Source: Limisphaerales bacterium (GTDB lineage: Bacteria; Verrucomicrobiota; Verrucomicrobiia; Limisphaerales; UBA11358). From it: a DNA stretch of 50,212 bases. Below, piece by piece: positions 23,787 through 33,790 of this stretch. Positions within the stretch are counted from its first letter, which is position 1, and every line of letters begins with the position of its first letter. The notes beneath the pieces were generated by a model. That model saw only the letters and a list, made by a program, of their open reading frames with translations, did not search any database and had not been told where the DNA came from. The stretch is from assembly GCA_003134375.1 (NCBI GenBank), contig PLAY01000069.1, forward strand, positions 1-50,212. The letters run 5' to 3'. The position numbers and the translations under genes were made by a program.

Positions 23787-25939
23787 AAACAACCACGCTC
23801 ATCCTGATTTTGTTTCTAACCGCCCTTGCATCCTGGGCGCAGCCGATGCCCAATTCACGTCGCCTGCCGCAACGTGTCAACCTTGTGACCAACGCCCCCG
23901 CCGTCCCGGCCATGCCGGCTCCCGGCATGCCGCCCGCCGCTGCCCCCGCCGCGCCATCGGCCCCCAAGCCGTCCGAGGAAATGATTCCTGCTGGCAACAT
24001 CAATTTTCAAGGGGTGGACGTGAGCCAGGTGCTCGATGTTTACGCGCAACTGGTTGGGCGCACGATGTTGCGCGCCGGGCTGCCCCCGGCGCAGATTATT
24101 TTGCGCACGGAAACACCGTTGACCAAGACCGAGGCGATCCAGGCGTTGCAGGCGGTGCTCGCGCTCAATGGCATCGCCCTGGTGAATGTGGGCGACAAAT
24201 TTGTAAAAGTGCTGCCGCTTGACCAGGCGAATTCGGCCGGTGCGAAGATTGAACACGGGGATGCGAGCCAGTTGCCGGAGATGGGGTCCTATGTGACGCA
24301 CATCGTCCAGTTAAAATACATCAAACCCACCGTCATGGTGCCGCTCATCACGCCGTTTGCAAAACTGGCCAATGCCATCTTCCCGATTGACGACAATGGC
24401 ATCCTCGTGCTCCGCGACAACGCCGAAAACGTCAAGCGGATGCTGGAAATGATTGATCAGATAGACGTTTCGGTGCCGGCGGAATACATCTCCGAAGTCA
24501 TCCCGATCAAATACGCGATGGCCGAAGACATTGCCAGCGCGCTGAACAGCCTCGGTGGCAGCGGGGGAAGCACGGTCAGTTTCGGCAGCTCGGGTGCTAC
24601 GCCGTCCACCGGTGGCGCTTCGCGAGGCGGTACGGCGGGTTCCACCGGAACGGGCAATACGCTTCAATCCGGCGCCAACAACAGCCAGGCAAATCAGCAG
24701 CGGGCATTTGGCTCACAAACGGCGCCCGGCGGCACGCCGACGGCTGGGAGCTCTTTTCAGGACCGGTTACGGTCCATCATTCAACGCGCCTCGGGCGGAG
24801 GGCAGGACCAGATCCAGGTTTTTGGCCAGGCGAAAATCATTGCCGACCAGCGGAGCAATTCACTGCTCATTTTTGCGACCCAGGCGGACATGGAAAGGAT
24901 CAAGGCCGTGGTGGCGAAATTGGACGTGCTGCTCTCACAAGTGCTCATCGAGTCGGTTATCATGGACGTTGGACTTACCCATTCCTGGAACCTGGGCGTA
25001 TCGGCGGCACAGAATCCCGCATCTCTTCCCGGTCACCCTAATGTCATAGGCGGCGGCGGCATGAATAATGGACAGACGTTCGCTGATTTCCTGAATGGAG
25101 GCTTGGGCTTGGTGAACACCAATTCGTCCAGCTCGTCCAGCACCTTCGCCAACAGTCTGCCCGGGGGATTAAGCTATTTCGGCAACATTGGCCCTAATTG
25201 GGACGTGGCGTTGCAGGCGGCGGCGGCGGACAGCACAACCTCGGTGATTCAGCGTCCGCGCATCCAGACCTCGCAGGCGAAGGCGGCCGCATTTTTTGTC
25301 GGCCAGACCGTGCCCTATGTCACTGGCAGCACTTACGGCAGCGCTTACGGCAACAGTTCTTCTTATTCACAATTGTCCGTCGGTGTCGAATTGGATGTCA
25401 CCCCCTTCATCAATCCGGATGGTTTGGTGGTGATGGATATCAACCAGGAAATTGACGACCTCAACGGTTATACCACCATTGAAAACGTTGGCAATGTGCC
25501 CAATACCACCAAACGCACGCTTTCCTCTGAAATTGCCGTCCGGGATCGCGACACCATCATCCTCGGCGGATTTGTTCGTTCCGATAAGAGCAAAAGCAAA
25601 AGCGGAGTTCCCTTGTTGATGGACATTCCGATCCTCGGCAATCTGTTCACCTCGCGCAGCGACTCAAAGGATCGCAGTGAAACGATTGTGATGATACGTC
25701 CAACAGTTTTGAAGACCCCTGAAATTGCCGCCGCCCAGGCCGTCAAGGAAGAGCGAAGGCTGCCGGGCATTTCCGCCGCCGCTGCGGAAGACGCGGAGAG
25801 CGAACGTAAACAAGTCGAAGCCGAGCGCCGGGCGGAACTGAGACGCGTGAAAGCCCAAGGTCACCTAGACGACCGTTTCAATCCCGTGTTGCCCAACGCG
25901 CCAGTTGATACCAACCGCGTCTCGTCCCCGAATCCATAA
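23783..25939 (+). CDS. gspD: GspD/PilQ-family secretin
   Basis: 718 aa with a signal peptide (TLILILFLTALASWAQ). Periplasmic N-domains: INFQGVDVSQVLDVYAQL (N0-like, near 72), LKYIKPTVMVPLITPFAKLA (N1, NolW-type), VIPIKYAMAEDIASALNSLG (N2, followed by a Gly/Ser/Thr-rich insert at about 255-320). The secretin core runs from about 380, with the signature VPLLMDIPILGNLF and the conserved ETIVMIRPTVLKTPE. It forms the outer-membrane channel of type II secretion or type IV pili. The charged C-terminal tail (ESERKQVEAERRAE) is unusual. No pilotin gene is seen nearby. Confidence 0.9.
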   Translation: MKTTTLILILFLTALASWAQPMPNSRRLPQRVNLVTNAPAVPAMPAPGMPPAAAPAAPSAPKPSEEMIPAGNINFQGVDVSQVLDVYAQLVGRTMLRAGLPPAQIILRTETPLTKTEAIQALQAVLALNGIALVNVGDKFVKVLPLDQANSAGAKIEHGDASQLPEMGSYVTHIVQLKYIKPTVMVPLITPFAKLANAIFPIDDNGILVLRDNAENVKRMLEMIDQIDVSVPAEYISEVIPIKYAMAEDIASALNSLGGSGGSTVSFGSSGATPSTGGASRGGTAGSTGTGNTLQSGANNSQANQQRAFGSQTAPGGTPTAGSSFQDRLRSIIQRASGGGQDQIQVFGQAKIIADQRSNSLLIFATQADMERIKAVVAKLDVLLSQVLIESVIMDVGLTHSWNLGVSAAQNPASLPGHPNVIGGGGMNNGQTFADFLNGGLGLVNTNSSSSSSTFANSLPGGLSYFGNIGPNWDVALQAAAADSTTSVIQRPRIQTSQAKAAAFFVGQTVPYVTGSTYGSAYGNSSSYSQLSVGVELDVTPFINPDGLVVMDINQEIDDLNGYTTIENVGNVPNTTKRTLSSEIAVRDRDTIILGGFVRSDKSKSKSGVPLLMDIPILGNLFTSRSDSKDRSETIVMIRPTVLKTPEIAAAQAVKEERRLPGISAAAAEDAESERKQVEAERRAELRRVKAQGHLDDRFNPVLPNAPVDTNRVSSPNP

Positions 25940-25954
25940 CGTGCGGCGACCATT

Positions 25955-28642
25955 TCAATTCTCCGGCGGCGCGTTCGTTTCAGTTTCGCCGCCGGGGAAG
26001 ATTCCCTCCAAGGTCCGAATCGGGTGCAACGGCAGCAGCAGGAGTTTCGGGACATAAACTGGTTCGACCTTCGGATTTTTCAGCGTGCCGGTGATTTTGT
26101 ATTCAAACAATTTGCTCACCGGCCAAAGCACCGTGCTGACCAGCGGGCCAACCACCCAGGTGTTGCGCAGCAACTGGGCGATGACGCGCGCCTGGACGTT
26201 TTGCTTCAAATCCACCGTGCCCGTGTATTCCAGCCGCATCAGGGTCGAGCGAATTTCCAATGAGTCGGTGTAAATCACGCCATTGGTGATGGAAAATTTC
26301 GTCGCCGCGTCCGTTGCGCGGCTGTTGCCCAAACCCAAACCCGGCAAAACCGTGTTCAACACCGGCGACAAAATGCCGAAAATCGGAATGTCCCAAAGCA
26401 ACCCGTCGTGCAGGTTCGCATGGCCGAAACCATCCCACGTCCGCCAATCCCTTGAATCCGCGTCCGTTACGACGAGTCGTCCAGCCAATGTGCCTTCGAG
26501 ATGGTTTGTCAGCGACGACAAATCCATCGCCAGCAAATGCAGATTCACATTCGTCACACTCACGGCAAATTCATAATCCGCGCCTTCATGCGGCGCGCGA
26601 AAATCAAAATTCGCAAAACCATTTCCATCACCACCGTAAAACGCCGCCACCACATTGGTCAAAATCAGCGACTGGTTCTTCCAGTGAATGGTGCCGGTAA
26701 TGTTTGTCGTCTTGAACTTCATCCATTCAAACGGCGCGCCTTGGATGATATCAAACCGCAAATCCACGTCTGCCAGGTCGCGCCCGCCGTTCATGTCGTG
26801 CAACGGTACCTGGCCGTTCACCCGCGCCGTCGGCGGTTGCAGAAAATGATACGGCGCCACCATCCGCCCCGTCTTCGGCCCGATGGCGCGCGTGACGGGT
26901 CCCGGGTCGGCGGTGCTAAAACCGTTCGTGAAGCAAATCAGCCGCGCGTTGAAATCCAGGGTCACCTTGTCCGCCGTCATCATCTGCGCGCCGGTGTGCA
27001 TCAGCGGATTGACAAATTCCAGCACCCGGTTCGTGTAGTTCACCGCTGACACCACGTCGCCAAACACCTGGCCGCGCACCGAAAAATTCGTCAACGCCAC
27101 GCGCCCGCTCGCCGCGATGCGGTCGTAATCATACAAACGCCCGCTCACCTCCACGTCCAAAGCCAGCGGCTCGGTGCACTTCACAACCCCAAAGCCGCGC
27201 ACCGCGTTGCTCGTCGTCAAAAACGGCCGGGCGGCTTCCGGGTCCAACGCGCCGTGAATGTGCCAGTGATAATCCTTCGTCGCGTCGTCCTCGCCACCGC
27301 TTAATTTGAGCCGGCTCTTTGATTTCACGACCGCGAGATCGGGCAACTGCCACAGGAGATTTGAGTAGGAAAAATGCGTGCGCGCCGAGTCAATCGCAAC
27401 GCCACTGAACACACCATTGGTGATGGCCAGTTCGCCGTTCAACTGAATGGTCGGTTGCACTTCATAGCGCCAATCCGGCTGCCGATTCGTCCACGCGGGC
27501 AGAATCAGCGAGCCGCTGGCCTGGAGTGAGGGCGGTTGGGGCCACGAAAAATCCGCCAGCCGGGCGCGCGTTTTTTCCGTCAGCAATGCGGCAATCGCCT
27601 GAATGTTGAAGCCCGAGGAATTGGTGAAGGTGAGCTCGCGCGTGGCAAGGTTCAGCCGTGCCGTGGCATCCAGTTGTCCGCCGCCCAGCCCGGCGGACAA
27701 TTTGGTGACGGCCAATTCGGGCGCCTGCCAGCGGCCGTCGCACTCCACGAAGTCCGCGTTCAGGTTTTCGGATTTCAATTCCCTGAATTTCGCCGTCCAA
27801 GTCAGCCGATAGGGCTGCGCGTTTGTCCACCACGCCCACGACGGGACGAAATTGGTTGCAGTTCCGGCGGGTGCGGTGAGATTGCCGGTGAGCCGGATGT
27901 CGCGGGCGCCGCCCCAGGGCGTTTGAACCGAGGCCGCGTTCAGGTTCAGCCGGACGGCAAACGAGTGAATGTCCCGCGCATCGCCATCCACGACCAGGCT
28001 CAATTGCGGCGTGCCCGTAAAATGTATCCGGTCGAGCGTGTCGGAAAGTTTCCGCAATCGTGCCTGCCAAACGGCGCGGTCGGCGGATTTTTTGCCATGG
28101 GAAATGTCCCAGTTGCGCATCTCCGGCGCGTGGATGATGTCGCCTGACAACGCGAGTTTCGCGCCTGCGAAGTCAGCTTGAAAATGGTCGAGCGACCAGG
28201 TGTTGCTCGTTTGGAAGCGCAATTCGGTCTGAATGTTGCCGAGGGTGAACCCATTGGTTGGCGTGAGCGGCCAGACGAAATTACCCTGGCGCAAAATGAG
28301 TCCATCAACCGGCCATTGCCGGCGCAACAGTGCGCGATAGTTCAATTGCAGTTGAATTTCGGCCAGCGAGAGCACCGGGTCGTCAGGCGATTCAGCGTGG
28401 CCGATGCGGACGTTTTCAATGACCAGCCCGTGGACGAAATGCAGGCGCATCCGGGTGAATTCCAATTCGATTCCGCGCGTTTGCAGTGTTTCCACCAGAC
28501 GCCTTTTCAAAAAATCCGGCAGGCCGATGCGGTTGAACCAGACGAGGGAGCAAACCACCGCGAGCACCGCGAAAAGCACGGTGATGCGAAACCAGCGAAA
28601 ACCTGTTCGGCACTTTCGCCAGAAGCCGGAATTGAAACGCAT
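25955..28642 (-). CDS. AsmA-like envelope protein, 895 aa
   Basis: One N-terminal membrane helix (residues about 19-37, ITVLFAVLAVVCSLVWF) followed by a long beta-rich region with repeated LxLxDVxI-like strands (ELEFTRMRLHFVHGLVIENV, LTFTNSSGFNIQAIAAL). The C-terminal part has the AsmA_2-like segment YTDSLEIRSTLMRLEYTGTVD and a GLGLGNSRATDA block. AsmA proteins are thought to form bridges for lipid traffic between inner and outer membranes. The ATG overlaps the stop of the DUF4340 gene (TAATG), so it is the last gene of the ABC/GldG/DUF4340 operon. The assignment is by architecture and motif style rather than by strong identity. Confidence 0.72.
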   Translation of the reverse strand: MRFNSGFWRKCRTGFRWFRITVLFAVLAVVCSLVWFNRIGLPDFLKRRLVETLQTRGIELEFTRMRLHFVHGLVIENVRIGHAESPDDPVLSLAEIQLQLNYRALLRRQWPVDGLILRQGNFVWPLTPTNGFTLGNIQTELRFQTSNTWSLDHFQADFAGAKLALSGDIIHAPEMRNWDISHGKKSADRAVWQARLRKLSDTLDRIHFTGTPQLSLVVDGDARDIHSFAVRLNLNAASVQTPWGGARDIRLTGNLTAPAGTATNFVPSWAWWTNAQPYRLTWTAKFRELKSENLNADFVECDGRWQAPELAVTKLSAGLGGGQLDATARLNLATRELTFTNSSGFNIQAIAALLTEKTRARLADFSWPQPPSLQASGSLILPAWTNRQPDWRYEVQPTIQLNGELAITNGVFSGVAIDSARTHFSYSNLLWQLPDLAVVKSKSRLKLSGGEDDATKDYHWHIHGALDPEAARPFLTTSNAVRGFGVVKCTEPLALDVEVSGRLYDYDRIAASGRVALTNFSVRGQVFGDVVSAVNYTNRVLEFVNPLMHTGAQMMTADKVTLDFNARLICFTNGFSTADPGPVTRAIGPKTGRMVAPYHFLQPPTARVNGQVPLHDMNGGRDLADVDLRFDIIQGAPFEWMKFKTTNITGTIHWKNQSLILTNVVAAFYGGDGNGFANFDFRAPHEGADYEFAVSVTNVNLHLLAMDLSSLTNHLEGTLAGRLVVTDADSRDWRTWDGFGHANLHDGLLWDIPIFGILSPVLNTVLPGLGLGNSRATDAATKFSITNGVIYTDSLEIRSTLMRLEYTGTVDLKQNVQARVIAQLLRNTWVVGPLVSTVLWPVSKLFEYKITGTLKNPKVEPVYVPKLLLLPLHPIRTLEGIFPGGETETNAPPEN

Positions 28643-30438
28643 TACGGAACGTTCGCCGGAATGGTGAGATAACTCAAGACGAACTGGTAAAGCACTGGCG
28701 GAAAGACAAACGCCCAGTGTTCGCCGTCCAGCGTCACGGCGGCCAGCGCGGTGTGCGCCTGCGGGGCTTCCATGCCGAAATCCACCGTGCGTTTTTCGCC
28801 ACTTTTCAGCTCGAAGGTGATCTGCAGATTATTTGTGTTCAGGCCGTAGTTTTTTTCCGGCTCGGTAATGTTGCGCCCGAGCCAGTAGGTGGCGGTGAGT
28901 CCGCCGAAACGGTGCGCCGTTTCCTCGATGGCGGGTGGATTGATGATGCCTTGGGAACCGGGCGCGAGCGACCATTGATTCGGGCCGGTGCGAATCATCA
29001 CCCGTGTTTTTCCGTTTTGATGCAGCATAATTTGCGAAACATCATTCTCACTAAAATTCCAGATTTGCCGGTCACGGAACTCCCAGTCGGATTCAAAATC
29101 CGGCATCCGGCTCAAATCCGCGGTGGCCACGCCGTAAATAAAATCCTCATCCGCGCGTTTGACGAAAACCTCGTTTGTTTGCGTCGCGCCAAAAATAATA
29201 TCCGCGATGACGGCGTTGGTGTCACCCGCCACCGACCGCAAGATAATCCGGCGGGACGGTGTTGACAGCCCGTAAGCGGGCAAATCCGGCACGGTCACGA
29301 CGTCTTTGACGAATTCGGCCAGCCGGAGGCCAGCGAGAAATTTGATGAATTCCTGGACGTTCTCCGCGTCCCCCGGGAATTTTTCGCCCACGACCTGCCA
29401 GTTGTTCGAGCCTTGCCGTTGCAGGGTGAAATCAGTCTGGCCGTGCATTTCAATTTCCGCGACGGGCGCGGTCAATTCCAGCAAATGTGGATCGCGGAAG
29501 TCATTCACCGAGCCGCGCCACGGTGACAACGGCTCTTTGGCGGTCGTAACAATGGCATTCCATCTTTCGCGTCTGGCAAAGACTTGCGTTGGATCATTCG
29601 TCGGACTCTTGCCGACGTGAATGGCGGAAATAAAATTGGTGCCGTGACCGAGCCACAGGTCGAGATCGGCGGGTTGCAAACCAAAAGCGGCCCAATCCGC
29701 CTTCGGGTCGTCGGTGATGAATTGGGTGACGCGCGTGATTTGCAGGTGCTGCAACGCATCGGTGATGCGCCCGGCGTCGGCGCGCGCCGGAAACGGACGA
29801 ATCATGCGCCAGAAATGGTTCGTCGCGTCGCGACGAAGTTCGATGGCCTTCACGCCGTTGGTCAGCACAATCCAATCCAGCCCGCCGTTGTTCGCATTCA
29901 CCAGCGCGGTGTCGCGCCAGTCGTTGGCCGAAGGCGGAATGAATCGGAGCCAGTCGGCATCGGCGACAAAGGCGCCGTCCACACCGACGACGCGCAAAAA
30001 AACCTGATCGCCGGGCGGGGTTTTATTGCCGACCAACAACTGCCGGCGCTGGCCGCCGGCCTCGATGACGAGAGAAATGCGGGGTGGTTCAAAACCGAAT
30101 TCCACGTCCGTATCGTGGTGGCTGCGGAGTTCGGCGGCGCTGATGCGGGTGGCGGGCGTGAGTTTTTGGAGCGCATCGAGCAGGGCTTCGATGGCGGCTG
30201 GCTGCGCGGGATAGGCAAAGGGTTTGGTCAGCAGCCACACGCCGTTTGTGCGATCGGCGCGAATTTCCAGCGAGCCGGACGGAATCACTTGAACGCTGGT
30301 GACGGCAGGCGGACGCAATTCCGGCAGGAGGCCGGGCGACTCCGCGGCGGAAGGCCGCAGGAAATGTTCAAAAATATAAATCAGCGCGAACAGCGCCGCG
30401 GCAATCGCGAACCAGATTCCGGTGGTTTTCGAATTCAT
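28642..30438 (-). CDS. DUF4340 protein, 598 aa
   Basis: An N-terminal membrane helix (about residues 6-24, GIWFAIAAALFALIYIF) and a large extracytoplasmic region with two repeats of the DUF4340 pattern (EIRADRTNGVWLLTKPFAYPA, then MHGQTDFTLQRQGSNNWQVV). DUF4340 proteins are usually encoded next to ABC-2 transporter genes and GldG-like proteins, exactly as here, but their job is unknown. It overlaps the GldG-like gene upstream (TAATG) and the AsmA-like gene downstream (TAATG). Confidence 0.82.
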   Translation of the reverse strand: MNSKTTGIWFAIAAALFALIYIFEHFLRPSAAESPGLLPELRPPAVTSVQVIPSGSLEIRADRTNGVWLLTKPFAYPAQPAAIEALLDALQKLTPATRISAAELRSHHDTDVEFGFEPPRISLVIEAGGQRRQLLVGNKTPPGDQVFLRVVGVDGAFVADADWLRFIPPSANDWRDTALVNANNGGLDWIVLTNGVKAIELRRDATNHFWRMIRPFPARADAGRITDALQHLQITRVTQFITDDPKADWAAFGLQPADLDLWLGHGTNFISAIHVGKSPTNDPTQVFARRERWNAIVTTAKEPLSPWRGSVNDFRDPHLLELTAPVAEIEMHGQTDFTLQRQGSNNWQVVGEKFPGDAENVQEFIKFLAGLRLAEFVKDVVTVPDLPAYGLSTPSRRIILRSVAGDTNAVIADIIFGATQTNEVFVKRADEDFIYGVATADLSRMPDFESDWEFRDRQIWNFSENDVSQIMLHQNGKTRVMIRTGPNQWSLAPGSQGIINPPAIEETAHRFGGLTATYWLGRNITEPEKNYGLNTNNLQITFELKSGEKRTVDFGMEAPQAHTALAAVTLDGEHWAFVFPPVLYQFVLSYLTIPANVP

Positions 30439-31907
30439 TATTTTCTCCGGGCCAGCCAGACCAGGCAGCCGAACAGCAGCACCGCGCCGGGCAGCGCCCC
30501 CAGCAACAGCCAGCGGACTTCACGTTGTTGGGTCCGGGTCATCAACAACCGGAATTCCGTGACGGGTCGCGGCCCGATGCCTTTGAGTAACGCGGTGCGG
30601 TCGAGCAGCCAGTTGGCGGCGTAGCCAATAAAATCACTGTTGTCCAGGCTCTTGATGGATTGGTTGCCGAAGGCAAATGAATCGCCCACGACGAGGATCC
30701 GGGTGGTGCCGCGGGCGTTGGCCACACCGGCAACCGGCTTTTGCTCAACCGCCACCATCAGCGGATAGGCATGCGGTGGATTGCCGGATTCGCCCGCGAG
30801 AATTGAAGCCGGACTGGTAAAGGCCAGTTCATCCACCTGCGGCGCGCCGGCGGGTGGGTTTTCCCAATTCACCTTGCTGATCGGCCGTGGCAGATAAAGA
30901 AACAATCCGAAGCCAATCAGCGGATTGACCACCGGATGCTGGCTGAAACTGGAAACAACCACATCCTTGCCGGAGACGGTTTTAGAATCCTGAACCCAGT
31001 CGGAGCCGACATTGACGCCCCAGCGCGCCAGAATCGGCTCCAGCCCCGTCGGACGCTTGATGGAAAAATAGTTAAAGAGCACAAACAGCCGCCCGCCTTG
31101 AGCGAGGTATTGGTCGATTTTCTGAAGCTCGGTTTCTGAAAGTTCCGTCCGCGGGCCGGCAATGATGAGCAAATTACAATCCATGGGGACGGGGTTGTCG
31201 CCGAACAATTCAAGATTGGTGACCGCGATGTAATTCTGGGCGAGCAGGGAGCCGAATTTCAAATAGCCCGTCTCGTCGGTATCGCTGAGCGAGGGTTCAC
31301 CGTGGCCCTGCAGAAAATACGCCTTGAATGGCCGGGCGCTCGTAACGGCGAGCAACATCGAAGTGAAGGCCTGTTCGCCATTGAAGGCAATCGGCCGGCG
31401 TCGGAACTCGCGCTCCTTGGGATTGGGCACCGCCTCAAGTTTGATCTGGGTTAGCGAATCGCCGGGAACGATCTTGACCCGGCCCTCGCAATCAAAGATG
31501 ACCAGGTTTTTGTCCGTCGGCGAGTTGAGCTTGTATTGCTCCTTGACTTTTTGCGCCTCGCCCGCGTCGCGCACGTAATCCACGGTCGTGACGGAAAGGC
31601 GCGGGTTCGCCGAGCGATACTCGTTTAACAGGGCCACAATGGTTGGATAAAAATCGTCCTGTTTGTCGTAATAAAGAGTGACGTCAATGTGATTGGTCAA
31701 CGATTTAAGGACTTCCAGTGTTCGGGGCGCCAGTTGGACGCGGGTCTGTGAACTCAGATAAAACCGCCCCCAAAAGAAGCGCGCGCCAAGGTAATTCACC
31801 ATCACCACCACGGCCAGCACCAATGCCGTGCGCACGACGACTTCCAGGCCGATTTTCCACCGGCGGCCGGGCGAGAAGCTGGGTTGAGATTTGGGATCGG
31901 TCGGCAT
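30438..31907 (-). CDS. GldG-like ABC transporter auxiliary protein, 489 aa
   Basis: N-terminal membrane helix (about 23-42, VVVRTALVLAVVVMVNYLG) and C-terminal helix (LLLGALPGAVLLFGCLVWLA) bracket a periplasmic Rossmann-like region with IDVTLYYDKQDDFYPTIVAL, LLIIAGPRTELSETELQKID and GGRLFVLFNYFS, typical of the ABC-type auxiliary (GldG, DUF7088/ABC_transp_aux) family. In gliding Bacteroidota, GldG works with GldA and GldF; here a permease and an ATPase follow the same order. The downstream junction with the DUF4340 gene is a TAATG overlap. Function as a substrate-binding or stator-like partner is inferred. Confidence 0.85.
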   Translation of the reverse strand: MPTDPKSQPSFSPGRRWKIGLEVVVRTALVLAVVVMVNYLGARFFWGRFYLSSQTRVQLAPRTLEVLKSLTNHIDVTLYYDKQDDFYPTIVALLNEYRSANPRLSVTTVDYVRDAGEAQKVKEQYKLNSPTDKNLVIFDCEGRVKIVPGDSLTQIKLEAVPNPKEREFRRRPIAFNGEQAFTSMLLAVTSARPFKAYFLQGHGEPSLSDTDETGYLKFGSLLAQNYIAVTNLELFGDNPVPMDCNLLIIAGPRTELSETELQKIDQYLAQGGRLFVLFNYFSIKRPTGLEPILARWGVNVGSDWVQDSKTVSGKDVVVSSFSQHPVVNPLIGFGLFLYLPRPISKVNWENPPAGAPQVDELAFTSPASILAGESGNPPHAYPLMVAVEQKPVAGVANARGTTRILVVGDSFAFGNQSIKSLDNSDFIGYAANWLLDRTALLKGIGPRPVTEFRLLMTRTQQREVRWLLLGALPGAVLLFGCLVWLARRK

Positions 31908-31908
31908 T

Positions 31909-32661
31909 TTATTTCCAGCGCCGGCTTTCCACCACGCGCAAGGTCAGGAACAAAAAGAAAAACGTCAGGCTGACGTAAAAAGTCACCGCGCGCGTGTCCA
32001 CCACGCCGCGGGCGAAGTCGTGCATTTGCTCGAACAGGCCGAAATAGGACAGCACCTGTGACTGCCAGTGCGCGGCCACGGGGATGGCCTCGGCCAAAAA
32101 TCCAATTGAAAATAAACTCACGCCGAGGACAAAACTAATCATCGCCGCCGCCACCTGGCTGCGCGTCAATGCCGACGCAAAACAGCCCAGCGACAAAAAC
32201 AGGCAGCCGACCAAAAACACGCCCAGATACATCCCGCCGACCGTGCCCGCGTCCAGCGAGCCCGGTTGGTTCGTAAAATGCCGCACGATGAAGAGACAGG
32301 CGAGCATCGGCAGCCACATCACGGTGTAAAACACGAGCGCCGAGGCGAATTTCGCCGCGACCACCTGCAAATCGCTCACCGGAGTGGTCATCAGTGTTTC
32401 AAACGTGCCGGAGTACTTTTCCAGCGCAAACAGCCGCATCGTGAGCGCCGGCGTCGCCAGCAGCACAATCAGCCAGAAAAAGTAAGTCCGATAAAACATT
32501 TCCGTCACCGGCATCGGCGACGGGTCGCTGCCGAGATTCGTCATCAACACCACGAAACTCAACCCGATCAAAAGCGTCACCGCCGCGATAATCACGTAGC
32601 CGTTGATGGAACAGAAAAACGACGCCAACTCCCGGCGCGTGAGCACCCAGAAAATTTTCAT
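31909..32661 (-). CDS. ABC-2 type permease (GldF-like)
   Basis: 250 aa with six hydrophobic helices: YVIIAAVTLLIGLSFVVLM, YFFWLIVLLATPALTMRLF, FASALVFYTVMWLPMLACLF, YLGVFLVGCLFLSLGCF, AAAMISFVLGVSLFSIGFL and FYVSLTFFFLFLTLRV. The segment ALEKYSGTFETLMTTPVSD is the characteristic cytosolic coupling region of ABC-2 permeases. It overlaps the ATPase gene by four bases (ATGA) and ends just before the GldG-like gene. The substrate is unknown. Confidence 0.88.
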   Translation of the reverse strand: MKIFWVLTRRELASFFCSINGYVIIAAVTLLIGLSFVVLMTNLGSDPSPMPVTEMFYRTYFFWLIVLLATPALTMRLFALEKYSGTFETLMTTPVSDLQVVAAKFASALVFYTVMWLPMLACLFIVRHFTNQPGSLDAGTVGGMYLGVFLVGCLFLSLGCFASALTRSQVAAAMISFVLGVSLFSIGFLAEAIPVAAHWQSQVLSYFGLFEQMHDFARGVVDTRAVTFYVSLTFFFLFLTLRVVESRRWK

Positions 32662-33623
32662 TCGCCTTCCTCCTCCTCGGTCGGTCGGGTCACCTGCACG
32701 TAAATGTCTTCGAGCGAATGGCGGCTGCGCGTCAATTCGCGCATGATCCAGCCGCGCTCCAGCGCCAATGCGAAAATTGCCGGACGCAGATCGTATCCAT
32801 CGTGCGGCGTCAGCGCACAGCGTTGGAATTCACCCTCGCATGGCGACACGTCGAATTGTTCGATTCCCGGCATTTGCGACCAGGTTTCGCGCAGTTCGTC
32901 CGCCGGCGCGGCGATTTCGGCGATGATCTGGCTGCTGCCCGCCATGAGCCGCTGCAAATTGTCCGGTGTGTCAGCCGCCAGAATTTTGCCGTCGTACATG
33001 ATGAGCATCCGGTTGCACGTCATTTCCGCCTCGGGCAAAATGTGCGTCGAAATCAACACCGTGTGCTTCTGCGCAAGACTCTTGATCAATTGCCGCACCG
33101 CGCGAATCTGATGGGGATCGAGGCCAAGGGTCGGTTCATCCAAAATGATCAGTTCCGGTTCATGCACCAGCGCGTCCGCCAGACCGACCCGCTGCTTGTA
33201 TCCCTTGGAAAGCTGGCCGATGATCCGCCGGCCCACCTCCGCCAACCCGCATTGCTCCATCACCGTGCCCACCCGTTCGCGCGAACGCCGCCAGTTGAGG
33301 CCCTTGAGCCGCGCGCGGAATTTCAGGTATTCCCGCACGCGCATTTCGGGATACAGCGGATTGTTTTCCGGCATGTAACCGATGCGGCGGCGCACTTCAT
33401 CCGACTGGTAAAAGACATCAAAGCCCGCGACGCGCACCGTGCCGGACGTCGCCGGCATGAAACACGACAGAATCCGCATGGTCGTGCTTTTGCCCGCGCC
33501 ATTCGGTCCGAGCAGGCCGACAATCTCGCCGCGCGCGACCGTGAACGAAATGCCCGCCACCGCCGTGCGGCCGGCGTAGCGTTTCGTCAAATCCGTCACT
33601 GCAATCATCGCATTGTCGTTCAT
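32658..33623 (-). CDS. ABC transporter ATPase (GldA-like)
   Basis: 321 aa with every ABC motif: Walker A GPNGAGKST at 39-47, Q-loop region MPENNPLYPEM near 84-94, signature LSKGYKQRVG near 138, Walker B LIILDEPTLGLDP near 158 and H-loop STHIL near 191. After the nucleotide-binding domain, an extra C-terminal domain (from about 215) is shared by the GldA/CcmA-like subgroup. It is the promoter-proximal gene of the five-gene operon and pairs with the permease downstream. Transcription is away from the DUF2851 gene, with 167 bases between the divergent starts. Confidence 0.92.
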   Translation of the reverse strand: MNDNAMIAVTDLTKRYAGRTAVAGISFTVARGEIVGLLGPNGAGKSTTMRILSCFMPATSGTVRVAGFDVFYQSDEVRRRIGYMPENNPLYPEMRVREYLKFRARLKGLNWRRSRERVGTVMEQCGLAEVGRRIIGQLSKGYKQRVGLADALVHEPELIILDEPTLGLDPHQIRAVRQLIKSLAQKHTVLISTHILPEAEMTCNRMLIMYDGKILAADTPDNLQRLMAGSSQIIAEIAAPADELRETWSQMPGIEQFDVSPCEGEFQRCALTPHDGYDLRPAIFALALERGWIMRELTRSRHSLEDIYVQVTRPTEEEEGE

Positions 33624-33790
33624 CGAAACATTGGGCGGAGCCTAGCAGGAAATTCGGGGTTCCGGCCAACAAAAATTCTGCCACAAAACAAAACCTTGCT
33701 TTATAAACCCGCCCAACCGCCGTTGGCTGCGGTCAAAATTTTGCGTGCTGGCTTGACTTTGCTCAACCGCAGGCGCAAAAGCAATCCGCA

